This document shows, one piece after another, positions 17,579 through 29,403 of a stretch of DNA of 64,000 nucleotides; positions within the stretch are counted from its first letter, which is position 1, and the number at the start of each line of letters is the position of its first letter. The stretch spans positions 310,001 to 374,000 of the forward strand of contig CAVTOR010000006.1 of assembly GCA_963736235.1 (NCBI GenBank), in the 5' to 3' direction. The notes beneath the pieces are model-generated. The model was given only the letters and a program-made list of their open reading frames with translations. It was not told the origin of the DNA and ran no database searches. The DNA is from CAVORB01 sp963736235 (GTDB taxonomy: Bacteria; Pseudomonadota; Gammaproteobacteria; Chromatiales; Chromatiaceae). Position numbers and translations under genes: made by a program.

Positions 17579-18678
17579 TCACAAGCCGCCTTTCAGGCTG
17601 GCCTCGATGAAGGGGTCCAGATTGCCGTCCAGCACCGACTGAGTGTTTCCGATCTCCACGTTGGTGCGCAGGTCCTTGATGCGCGACTGGTCCAGCACGT
17701 AGGAGCGAATCTGACTGCCCCAGCCGATGTCGGACTTGGTGTCCTCCAAGGCCTGCTGGTCCTCGCGCCGCTTCTGCATCTCCAACTCATAGAGCTTGGC
17801 CTTGAGCTGCTTCATGGCCTGGTCCTTGTTCTTGTGCTGGGAGCGGTCGTTCTGGCACTGGGTCACTATATTCGTTGGCAGGTGGGTGATACGTACCGCG
17901 GACTCGGTGCGGTTCACGTGCTGACCACCGGCGCCGCTGGCACGGTAAACGTCGATCCGCAGGTCCGCTGGATTGATCTCAATCTGCACCGAGTCGTCCA
18001 CCTCCGGCGAAACGAACACCGCGGCGAAGGAGGTGTGGCGCCGGTTACCGGAGTCGAACGGGCGACTTGCGCACCAGGCGGTGCACGCCGGTCTCGGTGC
18101 GCAGCCAGCCAAAGGCATACTCCCCCTGAAAGCTGATGGTGGCGGACTTGATCCCCGCCACTTCACCTGGCGAGACCTCCATCAGCTCGGTCTTGAAGCC
18201 GTGGCGCTCGCCCCAGCGCAGATACATGCGCAGCAGCATTTCCGCCCAGTCCTGGGCCTCGGTACCTCCCGAGCCGGCCTGTATGTCGACGAACGCGTTC
18301 TTGTCGTCCATCTCCCCGGAGAACATGCGGCGAAACTCCAGATCCGCCACCCTTTGCTCATGACCGGCCAGATCCGCAACGACCGCATCCACCGCGTCCG
18401 CATCCTCCTCTTCCACGGCCATGGCCAACAGGTCCGCGGCGTCCGCGAGGCCCGACTCCAGCACATCGACGGTCTCGACGACCAGCTCCAGGGCCGCGCG
18501 CTCGCGTCCGAGGGACTGCGCCCGCTCCGGGTCGTTCCAGACATCAGGCTCTTCGAGCTCGCGCAGGACCTCGGTCAGGCGTTCTTTCTTCTCCCGGTAG
18601 TCAAAGATACCCCCTAAGGGACTGGGTGCGCCCCTTGAGGTCGTTGATCTGCGAAACGATCGGATTGATGTCCTGCAT
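17579..18678 (-). CDS. prfB: Peptide chain release factor 2 (programmed frameshift plus one extra indel)
   Basis: RF2 starts with MQDINPIVSQINDLKGRTQS at 18678 and reaches an in-frame UGA after RGYL. It continues in +1 from DYREKKERLTEVL, the classic autoregulatory frameshift. A second break near 18059 falls in the stop-codon-recognition motif: LVRKSP shifts where SPFDSGNRRHTSF should follow, explained by one extra G. Downstream, GAGGQHVNRTESAVRI holds the GGQ motif that triggers peptide release. The programmed shift is real biology; the second is probably a sequence error or a lesion. It is followed by lysS. Confidence 0.93.
18600..18615 (-). promoter_or_regulatory. RF2 +1 programmed frameshift site
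   Basis: On the minus strand the sequence reads AGGGGGTATCTTTGAC. It has the internal Shine-Dalgarno-like AGGGGG, three bases of spacing, the CTT slip codon and the UGA stop. This is the conserved bacterial prfB frameshift cassette. Low RF2 slows termination at UGA and favours the +1 shift, so RF2 controls its own synthesis. Confidence 0.97.
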
Positions 18679-18825
18679 AGACGCCTCGGCATCTGAAAAG
18701 CTGTTCATGGTAGCGCAAACCGTTGTTCGGGAGGAACAAAGATCCGGCACGGTGCCCGGGAACATGAGTGTACGAGCGTCGTCTATACTCATGGCATTCA
18801 AAATCGATACGCTCCGACCCCCATC

Positions 18826-19602
18826 ATGGCCCGCCTTCCCCGATTCGTTCTGCCCGGTTACCCGCAACATGTGATCCAGCGCGGCAACAACCGCCAGCGC
18901 ATCCTGTTCGATGAGGCCGACTACTGGTTTCTCTGGGAGAAGCTGAAGGCCGCCGCGGAGAAGTTCGGCTGCGACATTCACGCCTATGTGCTCATGCCGA
19001 ACCACTTTCACCTGCTGCTCACCCCCTGGCAGGAGGACGGCATCGGCAAGCTGATGCAGTATGCCGGGCGCTACTACGTACAGTACTTCAACCGTCGCTA
19101 CGACCGCACCGGGACGCTCTGGGAAGGACGCTACCGCGCCACCCTGCTCGACCCCAAGGCCTACCTGCTCGATTGCAGCCGCTACGTCGAGCTCAACCCG
19201 GTACGGGCGGGGTTCGTGGCTTCGCCGGCGGACTACGACTGGTCCAGCTACGGCGCCAACGCCGATGGCCAGGACGACGGGCTGATCACCGCCCATCCGC
19301 AATACCGCAAACTCGGACGTTCGCGCAAGGCACGGCAGGATAGCTACAGCGCATTGTTCGACGTGCCCTTGGACGGCGCGCTGCTGACCAAAATCCGCGA
19401 GTCCACCAACAAGGCTTGGGTACTCGGCGACGAGAGCTTCTGCCATGCCCTCGAGCAGAAGCTCAACAGGCGCGCCACTCCGCGGCCCCGGGGTGGCGAC
19501 CGCCGGTCGGCAGCCTACCGAAAAGCGGCGCCGCCGCCGCCAGCCGAAAGCAATGACGAGACATTTGCGCTGCGGCATTTCCCGGCGGTACATCATCCAT
19601 GA
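18826..19602 (+). mobile_element. REP-associated tyrosine transposase (RAYT, Y1/IS200-like)
   Basis: The 258-residue HUH-type transposase resembles Y1_Tnp proteins. RFVLPGYPQHVIQRGNNRQRIL starts the domain, HAYVLMPNHFHLLLTPWQ contains the HUH metal-binding pair, and TGTLWEGRYRATLLDPKAYLL with SRYVELNPVRAGFV follows. RAYTs process single-stranded REP hairpins and are usually single-copy and non-self-mobilising. No IS200-type flanking ends were identified. The C-terminal tail (RRATPRPRGGDRRSAAYR) is basic. It could be linked to the hairpin repeats in this window, which is untested. Confidence 0.88.
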
Positions 19603-19770
19603 GCGATGGCGCATCCGGTAGAGGTTACGCGGGTGTTCTCGGCCCGCATCGCCGTGTAGGCGGCCATCACGGCCTCACGTTGCGAACGATTCGCAAAAAT
19701 CCTGCGCAGTGGACATGCGCCAGCCTCAGGCGCCCCGCACCTGCCCGAGCTGGCAGTGCGCGCCGTGGGA

Positions 19771-21252
19771 CTAGCCGGTGGCCGCGATGGGCTGAACCAG
19801 CGAGCGCATCTGCTGCGGGCGTCCCTGTTTGATGTGCCCGAGGGCCATGGCCATCATCACCGCCAGGGCGAGGCCGACGCGGGTTTGCATCTTGGCCAGC
19901 CCGCGGATGAAGTGCTGCTCGAAGCCGAAGCTGTGGTCGATGCGGTTGTTGATCCGCTCCAAGGCGCTGCGCCGGTTGTAGCCGCGCTGCCAGCTCGGGC
20001 TGCCGTGGGGGGTCGGCACGAAGATGCGCCGGTCGTGCTCCTCGAGCTTGATGCGCACGATGCGCCCGTACTCGCCGGGATCGACGCCGCCGGCCTGGTG
20101 ACAGCGCTCGCGCCCGGGGCAGTCGAGCCCATAGGCGGCGGCCGGGCAGCGGTATTTGAGGGTGTTGCGATCGGCCTCGAAGCCTTGGAAGGCGAGATCG
20201 CGCTGCGCGCCGGTGAGCGGGCAGATGCAGTGCACGCTGCCCTTTTCGGTGTGCACGATGGTGTCGACCCGCGCGGGACGCAGTGGACGGGTGATGAGCT
20301 TGGACGGATCGTAGTCGGGCTGCTGCTTCTCTTCGCGCCACAGCTCGCGGGTATCGATGAGCGGACGGATGCGATAGGCGTCCCACAGCAGGGCCTTGGT
20401 CTCGGCACTGTCCAGACCGCGGTCGGCACTGAAGTCGCGGCAGCGCTCGGCCAGCGGCGGCTCCTGCGCAAAGAGTTCGCCGATCATGGTGCGCAGCTCG
20501 ACCTGTTCGGAGCGTGACGCCGGGGTGACATGCACGGCCACCGGAATCTCATACTGAGTATCGGCGATCAGGTGCAGCCCGTAGCCGAACCAGCTCTTGA
20601 GCTTCGTCCACGGCTTGCCGGTGCGCGCATCGACCCCATTGGTTTCATGCTTGCCCCAGTCGGCGTCGGGATCGGAGGTCTCGCCGCTGGCGCGCTTGAC
20701 TCTGCCGCTGCTGTGGCTGTCGATCGCCTTGCCGTCGAAGCCCAGGTGCCGGCCGAAATCGGGCAGCGCCTCCATCAGCTGCCCACGCAGGGTGGCGATC
20801 ATCCCCGTGACCAGCCCCAGCGTCTCTTCGAGCTCGATGACGTTGGCCAGAAAGCGCGAGAAGTTCCAGCTGCCCGGGATCGCCGCCTGCGGCTGCCCGG
20901 GCGTTTCGCGCTTTGCGCGCAGGCGCCCGCTCAGCTCGTCGCGCACCAGGCGTGTCAGCGGCTTTCTCTGTACCGGCAAGGGCGAAAAGCCGCAATCCTC
21001 ACGTAACGCCGGGTTGCGCCCCAGCTCGCGGATCAGCGACTCGATGCTCGGGTGCTGAAACACCACCCCGGCGATGAGCGCGTTCCACATCGCCGGCACC
21101 GGATAGTCGTCGCGTCCCTGCCCGCGCATGACCTCCAGGTATTGCACCAGCTGCGCGTCGGGGAGATGATCGCGCACCAGGTAGAAGCGCTCCAGATCGC
21201 CGCGCGCCTCCACATCGCGCCAGGTGAACAAGCTCGTTTCGATGGCCGCCAT
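19771..21252 (-). mobile_element. DDE transposase with DUF772-like N-terminus (insertion sequence)
   Basis: The 493-residue transposase has an N-terminal DUF772-like segment (YPVPAMWNALIAGVVFQHPSIESLIREL). A DDE/IS4-type nuclease domain follows: LGFDGKAIDSHSSG, then FSADRGLDSAETKALLWDAYRIRPLIDTR, then the C-terminal RRSALERINNRIDHSFGFE holding the likely glutamate. DCPGRERC carries a cysteine pair near residue 380. The ATG at 21252 follows AGGAGG. I could not identify terminal inverted repeats or a target duplication, so the borders of the element are not defined. IS1182-like is my best family guess. Confidence 0.85.
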
Positions 21253-21359
21253 GGGGTCCTCCTGCAAGGGATCGTCTCGACAACGATATGATCCCTTGGC
21301 GGCCGCCCTCTTGCACGCGTGCCCATCCTGGGGTGGATTCCCCCCGGAACCCCACCCCG

Positions 21360-21803
21360 GTGTGCCAACTCATTGATCTTTCGTTCGCTGGTGGGGTAAA
21401 CGAAACTTCGCCGTCGCGCGCCCCGGGTCCGGGTCCGCTCGTTTGCCATCCGCTGGAGGAAGAGGAGTACGACACACCCGAACGCTGCCGCATCCTGGAG
21501 AGTTGGAACCGGGAGGATGATCCCGCCGTATCGATCGCCCGCGCCCGAGTCGCTCCCGGCATCATGACCCGCCTGCATCGGCTGACGGGTATCACCGAGC
21601 GCTATTTCATCTTGGCCGGCCAAGGGTCGGCCGAGGTGTCCGACCAAACCCCGCAGTCCGTGACGGCTGGAGATGTCGTCTATATCCCAGCCGATTGCCC
21701 GCAGCGCATTCGCAACACGGGTCAGGACGATCTGATCTTCCTCGCGGTATGCGCCCCGCGCTTCGTCTCAAGCGCCTACGAGGACATTGATCCGGATACG
21801 TAA
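21360..21803 (+). CDS. Cupin-domain protein
   Basis: The product is a small single-cupin protein. The two cupin motifs are visible as VAPGIMTRLHRLTGITERYFILAGQG (with H and E metal ligands) and GDVVYIPADCPQRIRNTG. HPLEEEEYDTPERCRILESWNRED precedes the barrel. Small cupins bind a metal and serve as isomerases, dioxygenases or sensors; the substrate is unknown. The start is unsure: GTG at 21360 is used, but the true N-terminus may lie nearer 21430, and the reading frame is open back to 21288. It lies directly beyond the insertion sequence. Confidence 0.7.
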   Translation: MCQLIDLSFAGGVNETSPSRAPGPGPLVCHPLEEEEYDTPERCRILESWNREDDPAVSIARARVAPGIMTRLHRLTGITERYFILAGQGSAEVSDQTPQSVTAGDVVYIPADCPQRIRNTGQDDLIFLAVCAPRFVSSAYEDIDPDT

Positions 21804-21884
21804 GCGCAACGGCGCGCGATCCCTTGCCTGCTTGTCTGTGGCAAAAGGACCGCTGGGGGCCTTCCCTGGCCCGAAACCCGGCTC

Positions 21885-24659
21885 CTACTGGGCGTCCAAC
21901 AACACCGCGTGAGCCGCCGCCAACCGTGCGACGGGGACTCGCGGCGCCGAGCAGCTCACATAGTCCAGACCCGCCCGGTGACAGAAGGCAATGGACTCCG
22001 GGTGCCCCCCGTGCTCGCCGCAGATGCCGACATGCAAATCGGGACGCACCTGCTTGCCCCAATCCACCGCCAACTGCATGAGCTTGCCCACGCCCTTGAC
22101 GTCCAACACCTCGAACGGGTTGTCCTGAAGGATGCCGGATTGATTGTAGAGCGGCAGGAACTTGTTCTCCGCGTCCTCGCGTGAGAAGGAGAAGGCGGCC
22201 TGCGTGAGGTCATTGGTGCCGAAGGAGAAGAACTCAGCCATTTCGGCCAGGGACTCGGCGCGCATGCAGGCGCGCACCACCTCGATCATGGTGCCGAACT
22301 TGAAGTCGACCGGGTGACCGTAGCGCAGCTTGATCTCCTCGTGGATCGCGTCGACATAGGACTTGACCTTGATCAGCTCCTGTCTGGTGCACACCTGGGG
22401 CACCTTGATCTGGGGGTGCACCTCGATGCCCATCTTGGAGCAGTCCGCGGCAGCCTCCAGGATCGCGCGTATCTGCATCTGGTAGATCTCCGGGAAGGAG
22501 ATGCCCAGGCGCACACCGCGGTGACCGAGCATGGGGTTGGTCTCATGCAGGGCGCGGACCTTGCGCAGCATGGTCTCCTTCTTGGCGATTGCATCCTCCA
22601 CCAGGGCAGGATCTACCAGCCTGCGCATGGAGTCGATCTCATTGCGGATCTTGTCCGGCGTGTGCAGCAGACCCATGGTGCCCGCCAGAACCGCCATGCC
22701 GCGGGTCGTTTCACCGAGCCTGTGCAGCTCCGCAAGCTCGCGCTCAAGCTGGTGCTCGTCTGGCAGGAACTCGTGGATCGGGGGATCGAGCAAGCGAATG
22801 GTCACCGGGTTCGGCGACATCACCTCGAACAGCTCACGAAAGTCCTTGCGCTGCAGCGGCAGCAGCCTATCCAGGGCCGCCTGGCGCTGCTCTGGCGTCT
22901 CGGCGACGATCATCTCGATGACGATGGGCAGGCGCTCGACGTCGTTGAACATGCGCTCGGTGCGGGCCAGACCGATTCCGACCGCGCCGTACTTGATGGC
23001 GCGGCGGGCGTCGTCCGGGGTGTCCGCGTTGGCCATCACCTTGAGCCTGGCGACCTGATCCGCCCAATCCAGCAGCGTGTTGAGCTCGGGGGTAAAATCC
23101 GGCTCGACGGTCGCGATCTCGCCCAGGTAGACCTTGCCGGTGGTGCCGTCGATGGTGATGACGTCTCCCTCGCGGAAGCTGGTCTCGCCCACATAGGCCT
23201 CGCGCCGGGCGACATCGACGCTGATGCCCTCCGCCCCCGCGACGCAGGGCTTGCCCATGCCGCGGGCAACCACCGCGGCGTGGGAGGTCTTGCCCCCGCG
23301 CGAGGTGAGGATGCCCTGGGAGGCGAAGAAGCCGTGAATGTCCTCGGGTTTGGTCTCCTCGCGCACCAGGATGACCTTCTGACCAAGGTCCTTGCCCATC
23401 TGCTCGGCCCGGTCGGCATCGAATACGGCGGTGCCGGAGGCGGCTCCAGGAGAGGCCGGCAGGCCCTGCGCCACGGCCTCGGCACGATGCGACGGATCCA
23501 GGCGCGGGAACAGCATTTGCTCAAGCAGATCCGGCTTGATGCGCAGCAACGCCTCCTCCTTGCTGATGAGGTCGTCGCGCACCATCTCCACCGAGGTCCG
23601 CACCATGGCCTGGGCGTTCATCTTGCCGTTGCGGGTCTGCAGACAGTAGAGCTGACCGCGCTCGATGGTGAACTCGAAGTCCTGGATTTCGCGGTAGTGG
23701 GTCTCGAGCTTGTTGCGCAGATCTTCGAGCTCCGTGGCCATCTGCGGCATCTCGGCGGCCAGCCGGTCGATGGGCTTGGGCGTGCGGATGCCGGCGACCA
23801 CGTCCTCGCCCTGGGCGTTGACGAGGTATTCCCCGAACAGCTTGTTCTCGCCAGTGGCCGGATTGCGGGTAAAGGCAACGCCGGTGGCGGAATCATCGCC
23901 GCGGTTGCCGAACACCATGGTCACCACGTTCACCGCGGTGCCGTTGGCCATGTCCGGGGTGATGTTGAACTGCCGGCGGTAGTCGATGGCGCGCCTGCCC
24001 ATCCATGAGTTGAACACCGCCTTGATGGCGATCTCCAGCTGGTCGTAGGGGTCCTCGGGGAAGGGGCGGCCCGTCTGCTCCTCCACCACCTTGAGGAAGC
24101 GTTCGCTGATCTCCTGGAGGTCCGAGGCGGATAGGCCGACGTCTTCCTTGACGTGAGCCTTCTGCTTGACCTCATCGAACTGCTTATCGAACAGCTCGTC
24201 CGAGACCCCTAGCGCCACCTTGCCGAAGAGCTGGATGAAGCGCCGGTAGGCGTCGTAGCCGAAACGGGGGTCACCGGTATGCCGGATCTCGCCCTGCAGG
24301 GTCTCGCTGTTGAGCCCCAGGTTGAGGATGGTGTCCATCATGCCCGGCATCGACAGCGCGGAACCAGAGCGGACCGAGACCAGGAGCGGATTATCCGGAT
24401 TGCCGAAGCCCTTGCCGGTCTTCTCCTCCAGGCCCTTCATGTGGCCATGGACCTCGTCGATGAGGCCCGCCGGCAATCGCCGCTCCGCGGAGGCGAGATA
24501 CTCCAGACAAGCCTCGGTGGAGATCACGAATCCCGGCGGGACATTGAGCCCGATCTGCGTCATCTCGCACAGGTTCGCTCCCTTCCCACCCAATAGCTTC
24601 TTGTCCTTGCCGTTCCCTTCCGGGAAAGAGAACACGTGTTTCTTCGCTTCTGCGTCCAT
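21885..24659 (-). CDS. ppdK: Pyruvate, phosphate dikinase
   Basis: The 924-residue PPDK interconverts pyruvate, ATP and phosphate with PEP, AMP and PPi. The nucleotide-binding domain starts with LLGGKGANLCEMTQIGLNVPPGFV. The swivelling phosphohistidine domain is seen in GGKTSHAAVVARGMGKPCVAG. The C-terminal PEP/pyruvate barrel ends with CGEHGGHPESIAFCHRAGLDYVSCSAPRVPVARLAA, where the CGEHGG cysteine is catalytic. It resembles PPDK more than PEP synthase in length and N-terminus. PPDK saves ATP equivalents when gluconeogenesis starts from pyruvate, as in autotrophs. It is divergent from valS. Confidence 0.95.
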   Translation of the reverse strand: MDAEAKKHVFSFPEGNGKDKKLLGGKGANLCEMTQIGLNVPPGFVISTEACLEYLASAERRLPAGLIDEVHGHMKGLEEKTGKGFGNPDNPLLVSVRSGSALSMPGMMDTILNLGLNSETLQGEIRHTGDPRFGYDAYRRFIQLFGKVALGVSDELFDKQFDEVKQKAHVKEDVGLSASDLQEISERFLKVVEEQTGRPFPEDPYDQLEIAIKAVFNSWMGRRAIDYRRQFNITPDMANGTAVNVVTMVFGNRGDDSATGVAFTRNPATGENKLFGEYLVNAQGEDVVAGIRTPKPIDRLAAEMPQMATELEDLRNKLETHYREIQDFEFTIERGQLYCLQTRNGKMNAQAMVRTSVEMVRDDLISKEEALLRIKPDLLEQMLFPRLDPSHRAEAVAQGLPASPGAASGTAVFDADRAEQMGKDLGQKVILVREETKPEDIHGFFASQGILTSRGGKTSHAAVVARGMGKPCVAGAEGISVDVARREAYVGETSFREGDVITIDGTTGKVYLGEIATVEPDFTPELNTLLDWADQVARLKVMANADTPDDARRAIKYGAVGIGLARTERMFNDVERLPIVIEMIVAETPEQRQAALDRLLPLQRKDFRELFEVMSPNPVTIRLLDPPIHEFLPDEHQLERELAELHRLGETTRGMAVLAGTMGLLHTPDKIRNEIDSMRRLVDPALVEDAIAKKETMLRKVRALHETNPMLGHRGVRLGISFPEIYQMQIRAILEAAADCSKMGIEVHPQIKVPQVCTRQELIKVKSYVDAIHEEIKLRYGHPVDFKFGTMIEVVRACMRAESLAEMAEFFSFGTNDLTQAAFSFSREDAENKFLPLYNQSGILQDNPFEVLDVKGVGKLMQLAVDWGKQVRPDLHVGICGEHGGHPESIAFCHRAGLDYVSCSAPRVPVARLAAAHAVLLDAQ

Positions 24660-25120
24660 CTCGTCTCTGTACCTCGCGACAACTCTATGGAAAAAAAGAA
24701 AATAGCCGGTAGCCGGGTGGCCTACGCACCTGGAATCTCGATTCGAACAAAGGGGTCGTTTCCGATCGGTTCCCGCGCCCCACTACCGGGCCAAGGCGAA
24801 AGAGAATCGGCTTGGATTCGAGCGGCACCGGAAGATGCCGGCCCGAATGCGCTTTATGATAGCGCGTAAGACATCCGAATGATGTAGCGCGCTATCGATT
24901 TCGCCCTAGATTCTCACGCCACTGTTACGGAATGAAGTCCGTGCCGGTGCAACCGCGGCGGACTCGCACCAAGCGGGAGCGCAATCGGCGCTTCTCCCCG
25001 CGGATGCGGGGGTACTTAGCAATATTCGCGCCTACACTCGGCACCCAGCGCCACGTCCGGATGCAGATGTGCGATCGGGTATACTTCCGGGTTTCGAGCA
25101 CGCCCACGAGCACACCGACC
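24660..25120. promoter_or_regulatory. Divergent intergenic region between ppdK and valS
   Basis: These roughly 460 bases must hold the promoters of both genes. An AT-rich segment next to the ppdK start (about 24685-24710, with an A-run) is the likeliest minus-strand promoter area. TTTATGATAGCGC and ATGATGTAGCGCGCTATCG near 24850-24895 contain short dyads (AGCGCGCT). No riboswitch, T-box or small gene was recognised. Confidence 0.25.
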
Positions 25121-27954
<2,834 letters not shown>

Positions 27955-27990
27955 GGTCGTTGTGTTAACCGAGACAGCACTCGCAAGACC

Positions 27991-29367
27991 ATGAAGCCGC
28001 TTTCGAGGCCTGTGACCCGCGCCGGCCTGTCGCTGCTGGCCGCGCTCGCCATGCCCCTTCCCGCCGCCGCCGTGCTCCCCGCCACGGTAGAAGGCGAGCC
28101 CTTGCCGAGCCTGGCACCGATGCTGGAACGCGTAACCCCGGCGGTGGTGAACATCTCGACCGTGACCCAGATCGAGGTCGAGTCCCACCCGCTGCTGAGC
28201 GACCCCTTCTTCCGCCGCTTCTTCGATCTGCCCCGAGAGCGTCGGGAACGTCAGAGCCAGAGCCTGGGTTCCGGCGTGATCGTGGACGCCGAGAAGGGGC
28301 TGGTGCTCACCAACCACCACGTGGTCCACCGCGCCGACGAGATCGAGGTCCGGCTCCAGGACGGCCGCGAGCTTTCCGCCGAGCTGATCGGGTCCGACGC
28401 CGACACCGACATCGCGGTGCTGCGCATCCCGGCGCAAGGGCTGACGGCCGTGGGTTTCGGGGACTCGGAGCGCCTGCGGGTAGGCGATTTCGTGGTCGCC
28501 ATCGGCAGCCCGTTCGGCCTCAGTCACACGGTCACCTCCGGGATCGTCAGCGCCCTGGGGCGCAGCGGGCTCGGCATCGAGGGCTTCGAAAGCTTCATCC
28601 AGACCGACGCCTCCATCAACCCTGGTAACTCGGGGGGTCCGCTGGTGGACCTGAGCGGGCGGCTCGTCGGCATCAACACCGCGATCCTAGCCCCTGGCGG
28701 CGGCAACGTCGGGATCGGATTCGCCATCCCGGTGGGGATGGTGCGCACCGTGGTAGATCAGATACTCGAGCACGGGGAGGTCCGCCGGGGGCTGTTTGGC
28801 CTCGGCGTCCAGGACCTGACGCCGGAGCTCGGCCAAGCGCTCGGGGCCGAGGCACAGCGCGGGGCGGTCGTACTGAGCGTCGAGCCGGACTCGGCCGCCG
28901 CCAAGGCGGGCCTGCGTCCCGGGGACGTGATCGTCGCCGTCGATGGCCGACCCGTGACCGATGCTGCGATGTTGCGAAACCGGATCGGCTTGATGCGCGT
29001 GGGGACCCAGCTGGAACTCGCCCTTCTGCGGGACGGGCAGCGTCTGGTCGTGCGCGGGGAGATCGCTGATCCCTACGCGGGCTACTTGGACGGCGCAAGC
29101 CTCAGCCCCGTGCTCCTCGGCGCCCGCCTCGGTGAGCTGTTGCAGGACACTGGTCGCGGACGCCTGCTGGCGATCGCCGTGGGCACCGTCGACAGGGACA
29201 GCCCCGCGTGGCAGACCGGGCTGCGCAAGGGAGACATCCTGTTGGAGGTGAACCGCGACCGGGTGCGGAATCTCGAGGAGCTTCGGCTCGTCCTCTCCCG
29301 CTCGCGCGGGATCAGCACCCTGCGCATCCGGCGCGGCGACCGGCTGATCCTGCTCTCCCGCCGTTGA
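27991..29367 (+). CDS. Deg/HtrA-family periplasmic serine protease
   Basis: The 458-residue Do-like protease has a signal peptide at residues 1-27 (LSLLAALAMPLPAAA). The catalytic triad is visible as His110 (TNHHVV), Asp140 (DTDIAVLRI) and Ser214 (NPGNSGGPL). The trypsin-like domain is followed by two PDZ domains (from about residue 268 with RRGLFGLGVQDLTP, and from about 370). It degrades or refolds damaged envelope proteins in the periplasm. The length and two PDZ domains fit DegQ/DegP, and family naming within this group is not certain. It follows valS closely on the same strand. Confidence 0.94.
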   Translation: MKPLSRPVTRAGLSLLAALAMPLPAAAVLPATVEGEPLPSLAPMLERVTPAVVNISTVTQIEVESHPLLSDPFFRRFFDLPRERRERQSQSLGSGVIVDAEKGLVLTNHHVVHRADEIEVRLQDGRELSAELIGSDADTDIAVLRIPAQGLTAVGFGDSERLRVGDFVVAIGSPFGLSHTVTSGIVSALGRSGLGIEGFESFIQTDASINPGNSGGPLVDLSGRLVGINTAILAPGGGNVGIGFAIPVGMVRTVVDQILEHGEVRRGLFGLGVQDLTPELGQALGAEAQRGAVVLSVEPDSAAAKAGLRPGDVIVAVDGRPVTDAAMLRNRIGLMRVGTQLELALLRDGQRLVVRGEIADPYAGYLDGASLSPVLLGARLGELLQDTGRGRLLAIAVGTVDRDSPAWQTGLRKGDILLEVNRDRVRNLEELRLVLSRSRGISTLRIRRGDRLILLSRR

Positions 29368-29403
29368 CGGGCCCCGCCACGGCGTCGGCGAACCCCGGGG
29401 CTC

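Noticed and set aside
22314..24008. 564-codon frame antisense to ppdK
   Set aside because: It mirrors the third-codon-position bias of ppdK, is rich in His/Leu/Asp and has no recognisable domain.
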